From Sparassis latifolia (taxonomy: Eukaryota > Basidiomycota > Agaricomycetes > Polyporales > Sparassidaceae), in assembly GCA_018466975.1 (NCBI GenBank), contig CM031552.1, positions 1,426,001-1,490,000 of the forward strand: 64,000 nt of DNA. The letters are read 5' to 3'. How positions within the stretch are numbered: position 1 is the first letter of the stretch; every line of letters starts with the position of its first letter. The notes under the pieces were generated by a model. The model did no database searches. It saw only the letters and a list, made by a program, of their open reading frames with translations, and was not told the origin of the DNA. This document shows positions 34,321 through 44,880 of this stretch, in pieces. A program made the translations under genes and the position numbers.

Positions 34321-34689
34321 AAGCTGGGTCGCTGTGCGCGAGCATGCTTCGTAGGGTTTTCCTTTCTGGACTTGTCGGGATCACCGCTGATCTGTTCTGT
34401 TGCCAGGTGTATAGTTGTGGCTCATTTGACCAGTATTTTTTTTTTCGGCTCTGTTCTGGTCTGCTGGTTTCTCGTGCGATCCCACTCATGCATTCCCCGT
34501 CGACTACCCAATTGCCTTCATGAATGCTCGGGCATTCGTTGTTCTATTCTCAAATAGTGTTGTCCAACCCGCTCTTCGCATCTTCGTCGCGTGCAAAAAT
34601 GCGAGTGTACTTGTCTTTCGACGGATGAGTCTATGACCTACACAATAAGGGGCGGTTTTAGATATCAAAGTGACGAGGGAGGACACCAG

Positions 34690-35020
34690 CGCTTACACGA
34701 CCCCCTTCATAGTCTCTGATACCACGCAAAGACTATACGTACGGGAGAGACCATGTCCCTTTTTCGCGCGTTCTGTCTCGAACAGAGCCTCTCCTCGAAT
34801 CGCGACCCGTGCTGATCACCGAGCCCGCGGAGCCAAAAGACGGGGTGCTGTCCGTGGACGTCGAGGTGGGTTTTCGCATCGGAATGAGGATGTGTGTGTC
34901 GCCGTTGACGCCGTTATGGGTGTGGATACGGGCGTGAAAACGTGAGTGATGCCGCATAGGCACCGGCGGCGCTTGCGCATTCGTCGTGTCTTCTCGAGGA
35001 CTAGCTGTGCTGGCTCGGAG
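34690..35020 (-). pseudogene. BTB/POZ gene relic, N-terminal fragment
   Basis: DNA similarity to 37,400-37,700 (GCGGAGCCAAAAGAC, GGAATGAGGATGTG, TTGACGCC, GGGTGTGGAT). It corresponds to the region around the FWLRDGS motif of the BTB domain, with a deletion directly after it. The hAT-like element at 35,021 lies at its upstream side. Confidence 0.55.
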
Positions 35021-35815
35021 AGGACCCCTGAATATACCCTAGGACGTCGTTTCCGCATCCGGACAAAAATTTGGAGGTTTTCAGCTGGACGCCGTATCCC
35101 ATCCGGACAAAAACAGGACAAAAACGGTCGACCGCCGTGCGGTTCATCCGGACATAAAATTCGAGGTCCCTCGGAGGCCATCTGACCGTCCGGACATTTT
35201 TCGGGCCTATAGTCGTATGTCGTAGCGGTTGGCTGGAGTGTGTACCGGAGATCTGCTGGTTTGTGCGAGCATGTGTTTGAGTCCCAAGAAATGCACATCG
35301 GGGATATGTTTAATCTTTCCACTACTGAGAGCCTAGGTTCACCTTAAGCGGCAATGTTCAGTTTTGCATCAGCATCCAATCATTGAACTTCTCAGCTTCT
35401 CACTGTGATTGTTGGGCACAAGATTCCTTTTCTATATCAGAGGAAACAGAGTGAATAGAAGTAGAAGTACCCTAGTAGTAATCTACAGTACATGCATTCT
35501 ACCACTACTGTGCCAACTGATGCTATCACCTGTTTCCTCTGTGCTATCCGGACAAAACAATCAGTTCTTATAGGCCATTTGTGCCATCCGGACAAAAATT
35601 TGAGGTTTTATAGGCCGTTTTCACCATCCGGACAAAAATTTGGGACTTGTAATGCCGTCTCCGTTGTCCGGACAATTTTTCGGAAAAGTCGCCATCGTCT
35701 CCGCATCCGGACAAAAAACTCCCAAAAACTGCTGAAAAAAGTCCGGACAAAAAATTGGAAAATCGATGATTTTGGATACGACGTCTTAGGGTATATTCAG
35801 GGGTCCTGCTCGGAG
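35013..35815. mobile_element. hAT-like non-autonomous element, 787 bp, 8 bp target duplication GCTCGGAG
   Basis: The element is 35,021-35,807. Its ends are inverted (AGGACCCCTGAATATACCCT on both strands). GCTCGGAG occurs at 35,013-35,020 and 35,808-35,815. About ten TCCGGACA motifs lie in the two subterminal zones, and the motif TGTCCGGACA is itself palindromic. The middle (35,300-35,500) lacks the motif and may be a captured or nested piece. It is related to the 349 bp element at 31,166 by the AGGACCC terminus and the internal motif. Confidence 0.87.
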
Positions 35816-36832
35816 GCGTCCACTGGCCTATGCATTTATGCGATCCATCGAGATGCAAACGAGATGGACAGGTGATCGATCTCCAGTCGCTCCGTGATCG
35901 GCTCGAGCTGCGAGAACGAGTGGGATCCACTACCGGAGATTAATGTCGGTGGTTAAAAGCCGTATGCAGCTTTTTCAGATAATCTTTTTCACGAAGAAAT
36001 CAAAAGCTTCAAGTATTGAATAGCAGCATGTAGATCATGTAGAGTCGGCATGCTACGGAACTCATCCTATGCAGATGCTCTTCAAGCAGTACTCCGCACA
36101 GTGCAGCAGGAGGATGGAGCCGATGCACTGCAGCGCATGTTGCAGAAATATATTAGGCCCAGCCACTCCGGAGAGGAGAGCAAGAGATCGTTCACCGCAC
36201 ACACACGGAATGTACCACGGGATGGTGGCCCAAGTCTATGTCAATGATTCGAATGTCGCAGCAGCCGATCGGAAAAGATGCGTCGACGAACTCACGAACC
36301 ATCCGTGCCACATCACAGCTCGGTCTGCCACTTTCCCTCGAGCGTCTTCGCCTTCGCTCTTCGTGAGCTCATTACTGTTCTTGGGTTGCAGCAGGAAGAG
36401 CCTTCGGAAGAGATTGCCCATCTCACGCTATTATCTGCTGTAGCCCAGTCATATCTGGGAATAGGGCCGTGACGTTGAGGCGCATGTGTGGTGGGAACTC
36501 AGAGCACTTCGACCACCTCATTAATATTGACCTACACAGACAGAAACAGAAGGCGACATGCTTCATAAGGAAGGTGCTGAAGAAGGAGTATATATGGCGA
36601 GTTCGGCACGATTTTTGTCACAGCTTCTAACCTCCAATCTATACTAGAACATGATGCTCAGAGCGACCTGCAAACACCCCGTGCACTTTTCACTTTGGCT
36701 AGACTAAGCACTCCCGCATCCCCCTCCACGTTGCCCTTCTCTTCTCTATACAAACCTCGCAGTACCCCCGCGCACTCCAGTCAAAATCAGCGAGACTCTG
36801 GAGTGCGCACAGAGGGTCAAGCATACCCTGCC
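35816..36832. other. intergenic, nothing recognised
   Basis: No supported exon. Short open frames near 36,050-36,470 have no motif. Confidence 0.4.
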
Positions 36833-37730
36833 TAAACATGGGTTATTGAACTACCATTTCCGACCACAGCTCCGCACCCTTCGCACGCGTCTGCGCGCAC
36901 CACCAGTGGACAGGCCGGCGAGATCCAACATGCAACCCCATGCATATGGAGGTGCCGATACGACCTGCAGCTTCTCGCGTGCAGCAAGGAGGCGTAGTCT
37001 ACCATGCTGAGCGCGGGGGCGTTCAGGACCCCGTTCGTGTCTTCGCCCGCATTATCATGTTGCCAGAACCCTGGCGAGCGCAACAGTTCGTGATACGCCT
37101 TCTTGAGTATTCCAGGGACCGCGCAGTTACGCGCGAGTAAGATAACCTCAGCGGCATGCGGCATGCGTTTAGGTGTCAGGTGTGCCAGGTCAGGGCACCA
37201 CGCCGCGGGCAGCAGGTGAGTCGCGAACTAGGTAAACTTGTGGAAGCTGAGTGACTTGGCCCCGCGCAGGAGTGCGACCAGAGTGGAGAACGGTGGGGGG
37301 GCTCAGTGCATGCACATGCTAAGGATTTTCAGACATCGAAGTAATGAACGAGGACAGGGACACTTACATGGCCTCTTTCATGGCCTCTAATAGCAGCGTC
37401 CGTCGTGTCCCTGCACACGCAGGAGGCCTTGAACAGAGCCTCAAATAACCTTGATTCTTCGTCCAATCGTAACCCGTACAGCTTGAAGAACATTTTCTCC
37501 ACGTGGATGCCCACTGAGCCGTCGCGGAGCCAAAAGACACGATGCTGTGTGCAGTCGGTGTACTTCGAAGCAGGCATTGAGGTGAGTTCGCACCGGAACG
37601 AGGATGTGATGGTCGCTATTGACGCCATTGTGGGTGTGGATAATGGCATGACCGCGAGTGTAAACGAGGATGCTGCAAGCTGGTAAGCATCGGCGGTGCC
37701 TGTACATCGGTTGTATCTTATCGGGCGCGG
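36833..37730 (-). pseudogene. BTB/POZ gene relic with deletions
   Basis: The BTB start VFWLRDGSVGIHVEKMFFKL is encoded near 37,530. The middle is lost, and the second half (EVILLARNCAVPGILKKAYH, then ELLRSPGFW) is encoded near 37,040-37,160. An in-frame stop and deletions separate the parts. It is the closest relative of the intact gene immediately upstream on the same strand, so it looks like a tandem duplicate that decayed. Confidence 0.75.
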
Positions 37731-38002
37731 TTTTGAGACCTGTTGTGAGGCGTGCCCGACGCCCGTGCAGCGGTCGCTGCCCGCCTTCTCCCAGCAGAAC
37801 CGTGGTGTCAGCAATTATCGTTCTTCTCGCTATTTTCCCTGTTGATTTCCGCAATGACATCGTGCGGTCGTTCCGAAACTGGTGTCGAATATCTTCGCAG
37901 TTGTACGAAAGTTGACAAATCCCGTAGCATTCACTACCAATTTGTCAGCATCAAATACAGATTCGCCGTTCACAAATCGCTCCGGAAACGGTACCGCCAC
38001 CT

Positions 38003-39818
38003 TCAACTCAGTCCCAACCACACATCCAGATCCGTCCAAATTCGCTCTCGCCTCTTCCTCCACGCCGTCCTCCGCCGGTCCACACAATGTGCACAACATC
38101 CCAGCGCACCCCAGTCAATATCGACAAGGGTCTGAAGGGCACAAAGTGGATCTAACAATCCCTCGGTAAACACAGGTTTCTGAACGACGGCCTGCATCCA
38201 CATCTCCGCGCCGTTCGCGTGCGCCTGCTCGCAGTGTCGCCGGGACTTGAGGGCCTCGCGTTCCGCCCAGGAAGCCAACTGCCTATGCGAATGGTCCGGG
38301 GGTGCGGACATGATCTGCATCCACTCGGCTTGCAACTTCTCACGTGCGGTGGTGAGGCGCGAGTAGTCTTGTATCCCGAGCGGTGACACGTCGTCTTCGT
38401 CGTCGTGCGCCTGGCCGAAATTGGGGGTGCGCAGCAGCTCGTAGAATGCACGCTTGAGTACCTCTGGTACCGCGCATTTATGTGCTAGGGCGATGGTCTC
38501 TGCAGCGTATGGCGTACGTTCGGGAGTGAGGGAAGCAGGATCGGAGGGCCACGTCGTGCGGAGGACGTTCGTTGCATACGTAGTGAATTTCGTGCATTGG
38601 AGAGTGCGTGCGGTGCGTAAAAGCTTAGCGAGGGTATGGAACGGCGGTGGATTCAGCGCGTACGTGCTGCGAAGAAATGTAAGATACCATGGTGCGCAAC
38701 AACAGACTCGAGCACTCACACCCCCCCGTCCATCGCCTTCAACAGCACCGCGAAGTCCGACGATGACACTACGTGTGTCTCATAGAGTGGGCAGCCGTCT
38801 ATTGTTTTCTGCCCCGATCTAGCGTTCGAAAATAGGTGGGCGAAGAACTTTGATTCTTGCTCTAGACGCGACCCGTGCAGCTTGAAGAGGAATGACCCCA
38901 CATGGATGACGACCGAGCCGTCCCGGAACCAGAAGTCAGGGTGGCGTACGGGGGATCCGGATGTGGACAGCGAATATAGCGGAGACCCGAACCCAACCCG
39001 TGGACGCTTCGCGGACCTTGCCTGGCCTGACACCGGTGCAGGTGCAGCAGTTGCAGCCCTCTTCTCCGTCACGCGCCCGACGTCTTCATCCTTCTCCAAG
39101 TCGCCGTACGCGCTGCCTGTCGTAACAAAGGGCACGAGGGAACGTCCGGCGGGTTTCGAGGATTCAGATAAACGACGTCTCTCGACATCTGATTTTGAAA
39201 GCTTGGAGCGTTTGGAGGGTTCGAATGACATATCGGTGCGCGGAACGCCCCTGGGCGGGCCGATTCGGAAGATAGGTAGGAGGGTAGGTATATTAACCTG
39301 TGTGGGTTTGTCCCCTTGAATATGACCTTCGTACGGAAGACTCCTTTTACGGGCTCGTCGGTGGTTACCCTCTCCACGCGCTGGCCTTCAGCGACGACTG
39401 GAGCTGAGGCGGGCCTCTCTACGTCGCGTTCTGGGCTTGTACTCTGAGGGGTATGCCAGCGTCATCCGTGAGCATATGCAGGCCGAAGCGGGGAGGCATC
39501 ACGTACCGATGCACTGCGCGATGTCTCATCGTCATCATCACTATATTCATCCTCATCTGAACTGCCGTCCAGCTCTGCCCTTCGACGGTAAGGGGTACCT
39601 GAGTTGATATTCATATGCAGGAGCTTTGGTTACCATTTGCTCCGGTAGGGACATGAGAAGATATACTCACCGTCGGGGAGCGTGCAGCCTTCGTGGCGGT
39701 CGCGGCACTCGTAGCATGGCTTCCTTATGCCTCTGGAACGGATGCAGGGAATGTCACGCTTTGCACAGCGCTGGCAGGACTGTTGAATAGGCTCAGTGAC
39801 TGGCATGGGCACGTACAT
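38003..39818 (-). CDS. Zn2Cys6-like cysteine cluster + BTB/POZ domain protein, about 526 residues
   Basis: Five exons fit in phase: 39818-39671, 39598-39507, 39443-39298, 39250-38720 and 38666-38003, with GT..AG introns of 72, 63, 47 and 53 bp. The third donor (GTTAAT) is weak. Exon 1 encodes CQRC, KRDIPC, then CYEC and DRHEGC, a C-x2-C-x6-C-x9-C-x2-C-x6-C spacing as in fungal Zn2Cys6 DNA-binding clusters. Exon 2 is acidic (SSDEDEYSDDDD). Exon 4 begins a Lys/Ser-rich linker, then the BTB fold (FWFRDGSVVIHVGSFLFKLH). Exon 5 holds the rest (YALNPPPFHTLAKLL, then AHKCAVPEVLKRAFYELL). A DNA-binding regulator with a dimerisation domain is a reasonable inference. It is possible that the Cys part and the BTB part are two adjacent genes, with the BTB start at 39,231, and the first exon may begin further upstream. 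Relics lie on both sides. Confidence 0.65.
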
Positions 39819-39879
39819 ACAAGACGCATACTCCGCGTGTATCTGAGTCCGCGTAATTATCGCTGCTCGTCGAAGACAT

Positions 39880-41804
39880 AAGATTAAGCGGTGACTCTAG
39901 TACGAGTATCGTCAGAGGGGAGTGTATACAGCTAGGCCAATGCGCAGATCTCTGAGACGGCGAGACGATATGGGTGGAAGATGGGCTTGCAGTCAGGAAA
40001 AGCAGGTCGGCAATTTCGAAGGAGACGTCTCACACGCCTATCGACTCGTCGGCGCTTCCCGACCTCTTCCATGTTCAACGTGCATCGACGAGCCTGAACC
40101 TAAGACGGTACGCTTATGGATGCTTCTCCATGCATACGACGCGTAGAAACCTGTGAGTACACGCGTTTACGAGCCCGTTGAGGCTCATCAGTTCAGCAGA
40201 CGAGAGACGCACGAGTGTAGGATTCAATATTGTATTAATGGCGACATGCACCAACGGCTGTGGGTCAATACGGTGCCGGGTGAATGTTTTGTGGAACACC
40301 TAGTGATATTGATGCGTAGTGTGTCGAGCTGAAAAGCGAGAACGGAGCACATCGCATTTGGTAAAGTTCGCGAAGGACGATCGTGAAGCGCCCGATACTC
40401 TCAGCCCACGACCTCCCACGACTGCAAAGTACAACTGGACCTAGCTTATCACTGTGAGCCTGACTGGGTCGACAACCTCATCGTTACTCTCAATCGTGCG
40501 CACTACTAGTAGTACTCTGTCCAGTTCAAGTTTCCGCCCATCAACGTCCGCTCCATCAACAATGCCCATGCCCCCAAATTCGTATCAGAGGAGATTGTAC
40601 GCTCAATACCGGCTGTCCCATACCGATCCATTGATGAAGTACGCTCTTTCTAGTAGGAATCTTATTGCCCAACAAAGCCGCCAGCCCCACTTTCGAGGCC
40701 TCATGGCCAGCCCTTGACCTGGCATAGTGACGTATCTATGCGTTTTCCGTCTCCGGCAATGCGGCGAAGAGATCGGATATGGATCAGGTCGCAAAGTTAC
40801 AACAGCTTTGCTTCCTGCTAAGGGTTCGGCCTTCCCTGTGCCTTGCGCGAGCAGGACGCTTACACCGTCGAGCTTACCATCAGCTTCTGGTACTACAGTT
40901 GCAGCGGGTCATCCCACATGTTGGCAGTGCACTAGAAAGGCATACGATCCCCTTCATTTACGACAAATCTACAAAGCATCCCGAACTCAACGCGACAAAG
41001 GTGCTTCAACATCTCCGGCGACTAAACCTCCAGCATCTTCGTCTGCACGCTCACAGAGGATAATCGTTCGCCTTGGCCAACGCTTAGACTCTGTGCATGT
41101 GCAGGAGCCCGGTGGATGCCTGTCTTTGCATGTGTCGATGTGGCGGTGTGTAAATTTCTGCATGCGTACAGAATGAAGACAGGGAGCACGTAAAGCCCAA
41201 ACCATATCCACCATGGCCACATTCCAAGACACGAGAGAAAGTCTAGGAATATGTCCTTGCATCTTCTACGCCCACGTCAGGCACGACTGGTCCAAATGGA
41301 GCCAACACCGAGCCAAATTGTCTGGAATTTATCGAGTCATTAGAATTCTGTATTCACGGCTGTCCCTAACGTGCAGCAGCTCGCATCTAACACGAAGGAT
41401 GCGAATACGCGATCACTATCCCCTGCATCCAGTTCCCATCTCCCGTGTCCGCGTCCGCCAGGACGCGTCCCGATGCAGAGCATGCAGAACAAAGTCGCAT
41501 CAAATTGGGACGTGCAGCGTCTATGTCTGTATCTGCTCCCAAGTTCGCCGACTGCATACGCCCACCCAATCGTGGTAGTCCTATTGCGCTCCGGATGCAG
41601 AACACGCTGCATGCGTCGCGGTGGCTGGAACGTAAATCACTGCTTTCCAGACCTCTTCAAGTCTAATGGATCCCCACCGACGAAGAGAGACACAATGAAT
41701 GGCTTCTCGGTATATACTGCCTCTGGAGTGACGGCGGAGGCGATGGGCCGCGCGACGTAAGCACCAAAACCGTTCCCCGGTCACTCTAATGTTTGAACCT
41801 TTGC
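39880..41804. other. intergenic, possible plus-strand gene remnant
   Basis: No complete gene is seen. A plus-strand frame near 40,830-41,060 is Ser/Thr/Pro-rich and contains CWQCTRKA and SQRIIVRLG. Another near 41,450-41,510 contains CRACRTKS. Both might be pieces of the same kind of regulator as the gene at 38-39.8 kb, since a BTB fragment follows on the same strand. This is weak. Confidence 0.3.
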
Positions 41805-42010
41805 TTCATATGTATGCGCTGAACCCTCCCCCCTTCCCTACCCTCATGCACGCCGTACACACCCCAAAATTCTCAACTAGCAGTCATCGTCGAACAGCAT
41901 GTCTCTCGCCGAGTGCGAGAAGCTGCAGGGTGAATGGATTGAGCTCTCTGCTGCGCCCCGACAAGCGCCGTCCTGATCGGTATGAATCCAAGTTGGGGTG
42001 TGTGGAGGTT
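41805..42010 (+). pseudogene. BTB/POZ gene fragment (second half)
   Basis: Plus-strand peptides YALNPPPFPTLM and ECEKLQGEWIEL match YALNPPPFHTLA and TAREKLQAEWMQI of the intact BTB gene, with the part between them deleted. Confidence 0.6.
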
Positions 42011-42364
42011 CTGTGAGGGCTGTGCAGAGCGGTGGCGAACGACGTGGGGCGAAACAGATGAACGGATCATAGGGGTGTTGGATGTGTGGTTGGGTTTGAG
42101 CTAGCTGAAGGCTGCCATCGAGGGTGTGCTGTACCCAACACTAGTCTGAGACCAATTCAGATTTGCTACTACCTCGACAAAAGAAGGTCTGCGTTGGCTG
42201 AAGCGACAAATTCAATTCGCCAACTGAGCTTTCTGTTCAGGTCCGGGTATCTATGAGCTCTCTTCTCCACAGCTCTCTTCCCATCTATAAAATCGCCATG
42301 CTTATCCTCTGACGCGGCGGCCTTATTAATGCCACTACGGTTCTGCTCACGCCCGACGATAACC

Positions 42365-42447
42365 GCTGAACCCAAGCGCAAGGTCTGGCAACCTAACCAT
42401 CCCGATTTCTCGACAAGCTCCCTGAGTATGTAGTGTACCACAATGGG
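42365..42447 (+). pseudogene. fragment of the esterase gene at the window start
   Basis: About 80 bases from GAACCCAAGCGCAAGGTCTG onward match positions 6-90 (esterase exon 1) with small deletions and an in-frame TAG. Similarity ends near 42,447. Whether it extends upstream cannot be judged because the parental sequence starts at the window edge. Confidence 0.75.
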
Positions 42448-42518
42448 ACGGAGGTACAATGGGCCTCGTGTAGAAGGGGTAGCCGCCTCATGGAGGTGGA
42501 AGAGGGCGTGCAATGCAC

Positions 42519-42604
42519 GGCCGTCCGGGACGGCCACACTTATGCTGCAGCACGCACACCTCATGGCGGGGGAGGAAGAGCACGCGTGGCCGTCCTGGAC
42601 GGCC
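42519..42604. promoter_or_regulatory. two 17 bp palindromes GGCCGTCCNGGACGGCC
   Basis: The perfect inverted repeat GGCCGTCC-N-GGACGGCC occurs at 42,519-42,535 (N = G) and 42,588-42,604 (N = T), 69 bp apart. Both lie upstream of the TATA box and start codon of the next gene. This arrangement suggests paired binding sites for a dimeric regulator. Confidence 0.5.
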
Positions 42605-42668
42605 AGATGACCCACCTCGTGGGATCAGATACTATGCATAGATTGCACACGAGAAACTTTTTCGACAG

Positions 42669-42676
42669 GTATATAA
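42669..42676 (+). promoter_or_regulatory. TATA box of the four-exon gene
   Basis: GTATATAA lies about 70 bases before the ATG at 42,743. Confidence 0.55.
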
Positions 42677-42742
42677 GACGAAGTGAGTTGGTAGTTTGGG
42701 CATCATTCCAACCCCCTTTGTTGAACAGCCCATTATTTCCTT

Positions 42743-43968
42743 ATGCCTACCGCTACGCTACCCGGAGCTCTTCTCGATCTGCATGCCGCTGAGAAGGGGC
42801 TGTGGACTTGGCCGACTTGGACAATGCTCATCCAGGTCGATCACCCACCATGGTCTCCAGAAGCCGAGGAAAACCTGCCAGAGGGATGGGATGTGAATGT
42901 GGTGTTGGCGGTGAGGGCATTCGTGGAGAAGTACTTTAACACAAAAGCAAAGCACAGGTTTGAGTTCATGAAGAAGCAGACGGATGAGTATAGCAAGGGG
43001 CGCAACACCTGGATCCAATGGGTGGCGGACACGTATCGTATGTGCAAGGTGAACGCGAGGGTGGATGAAGTGTTGGTGGAGGTGGACCGCGACCCGTTGA
43101 CGGTAATGCGGGCGATGAAGACGAGCACAGTGAGTGTATGGATTGAACTGGTGCAGAAAAGTACTCATATACACAAAGCTGCCATCTGTCACTGATGTTG
43201 GGTTGGCGACATATTATCCGGTGACGGTATACAGAGTGCTCGGGAAGGAAGGTTTCTATGAGAACTGGATGCCGAAGAAGGGACCGAATGAGTTCGTCAG
43301 TGTGCTGCTGATCCATTGCTGGGAGAGGTGGAGGAAGGTGGTGAAGCGGGACCAGGCGGTGATGAAGAAGAAGCGCACCAAAGTGGATCAGCTCTGGAAA
43401 GGTAAGTGGCAGACCTGGTGGCATCAATGAGACTAACATGACACAGAGATGTCAGAGAAGATGCCAATGAAGAAAGACATCTGGCATTTTCTTGGACAGA
43501 TCAAGTCACTGATGGAGGGGCTGAAGCGGTATGATGGTGATGCAAGGCTGATTATGGAGTTGTCAGCACGTAAGGAGACACTTGAAGCAATGCAGGAGGT
43601 ACTGAAGAAGGATGGGAACAAGATACATGCACATAGTAAGTGATCCTCCACCTAGGGATGAGAGCAGTGCTGACTTGGTTGTATCAGTGCTGCCACAAGC
43701 AATGCTCAAGGGACTTGAGTCATTGTCGATCCCTGTGGAGATCTTTATCACCCAGAACAAGCTCAAGGAGGCACTTGCAGTGTGTGAGCCTGATTCAGAT
43801 GGAGATGATGATGTGCTAGATAATCTGGATGAGGTTAAGTGGGAGGAAAGTATTAAAGAGGTTCAAGACTACACAAGGGACCAGCTGATAGATGCCCTGG
43901 GCATTCTGTTGGAGGTGTGTGGGTTAGCAATGCGGGATTTACAGAAAAGGTCTGAGAGGGGTCTGTAA
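42743..43968 (+). CDS. hypothetical protein, 359 residues, four exons
   Basis: Exons 42743-43129, 43179-43401, 43447-43635 and 43688-43968 fit perfectly in phase, with introns of 49, 45 and 52 bp that start GTGAGT or GTAAGT. The 45 bp intron has a CTAAC branch site. The protein begins MPTATLPGALLDLHAAEKGL, has a hydrophilic, Lys- and Trp-rich middle (MKKKRTKVDQLWK) and an acidic segment (CEPDSDGDDDVLDNLDEVKW) near the end. I recognise no domain and no signal peptide. It lies at the border of the AT-rich transposon zone, yet every frame and splice site is intact, which argues for function. It could be a lineage-specific gene or a transposon-carried gene. Confidence 0.7.
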
Positions 43969-44880
43969 GGTTAGATAACATTCCTGTGTCACATGCAGAA
44001 GACTTACATTGATCTGAAAACTTTGCAGGCAGGCACTCTTTCGGAGAATGGCAAACAGTGAAAAATTCAGGTTTTTAGCAACTATCTACTGCAAATATGT
44101 GTTTTCACAGCTCAGAATTCTGAAATTTGTATTAGGTTGTAACCTCAGCATAGGGTCACACCACGGCTACTCCTGGTGACAGTCCATGTTCACACCATCT
44201 CTTCATTGCAACTTAGACCCGTTTCTGTACGTTGCAATGAAGGTACATTCAATATCGACTTATTTGACCCTTATGTACTTATCAGACCTGTTTCTGGATG
44301 TTGTAACAAAGACAACTCATTTTTGTTTTGTTCTGAGTGCTTGTTGATAGTAAACCAGCTTACACTTTTTAAAACACCAAATAAACTGTCTTCCTGCACT
44401 GCGCATCTCCTTATGGAACACATTTTTGAGCCTAATACTGTACCCGCATGTATGGTAGCAATGTCACATATTACAAGAGGTCCATTGCATAGTCCTCCGA
44501 TCACAAGTCACAACCTCATCGTTGCTGGCTCAGATCTGGTGTCACACTGATTGGGGACCAATTTTCGCACCCAGCCTGCAGCTGAGATGCTAACTGGTTG
44601 GTATAACAGGTCCGTGTCACGCTCAACCAGCCTGACTTGCTATCCTGACAGGGTAGCTGTCTGTCACACTGTCAGGGTCAGTTGCTACCATACACGCAGG
44701 TACAGTAGACTAACTACCCACCAGATCTATCTGCATGTCAGGATGGTCACAGAAGCATCACTCAGCCATTACTCCAACGGAATCATCACACTACAGACAC
44801 CTGTGACGATGTCCACTTTGATTCTGTACCTCCACTGCCTTGCCCATCCTGCCACTTAACACTTACTCCTAAGTTCGAGA
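43969..44880. other. AT-rich intergenic, nothing recognised
   Basis: No exon is supported. It contains two similar short phrases near 44,213 and 44,284 (AGACC, TGTTTCTG, GTTGTAACA or GTTGCAATG), perhaps a small decayed repeat. Confidence 0.35.
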
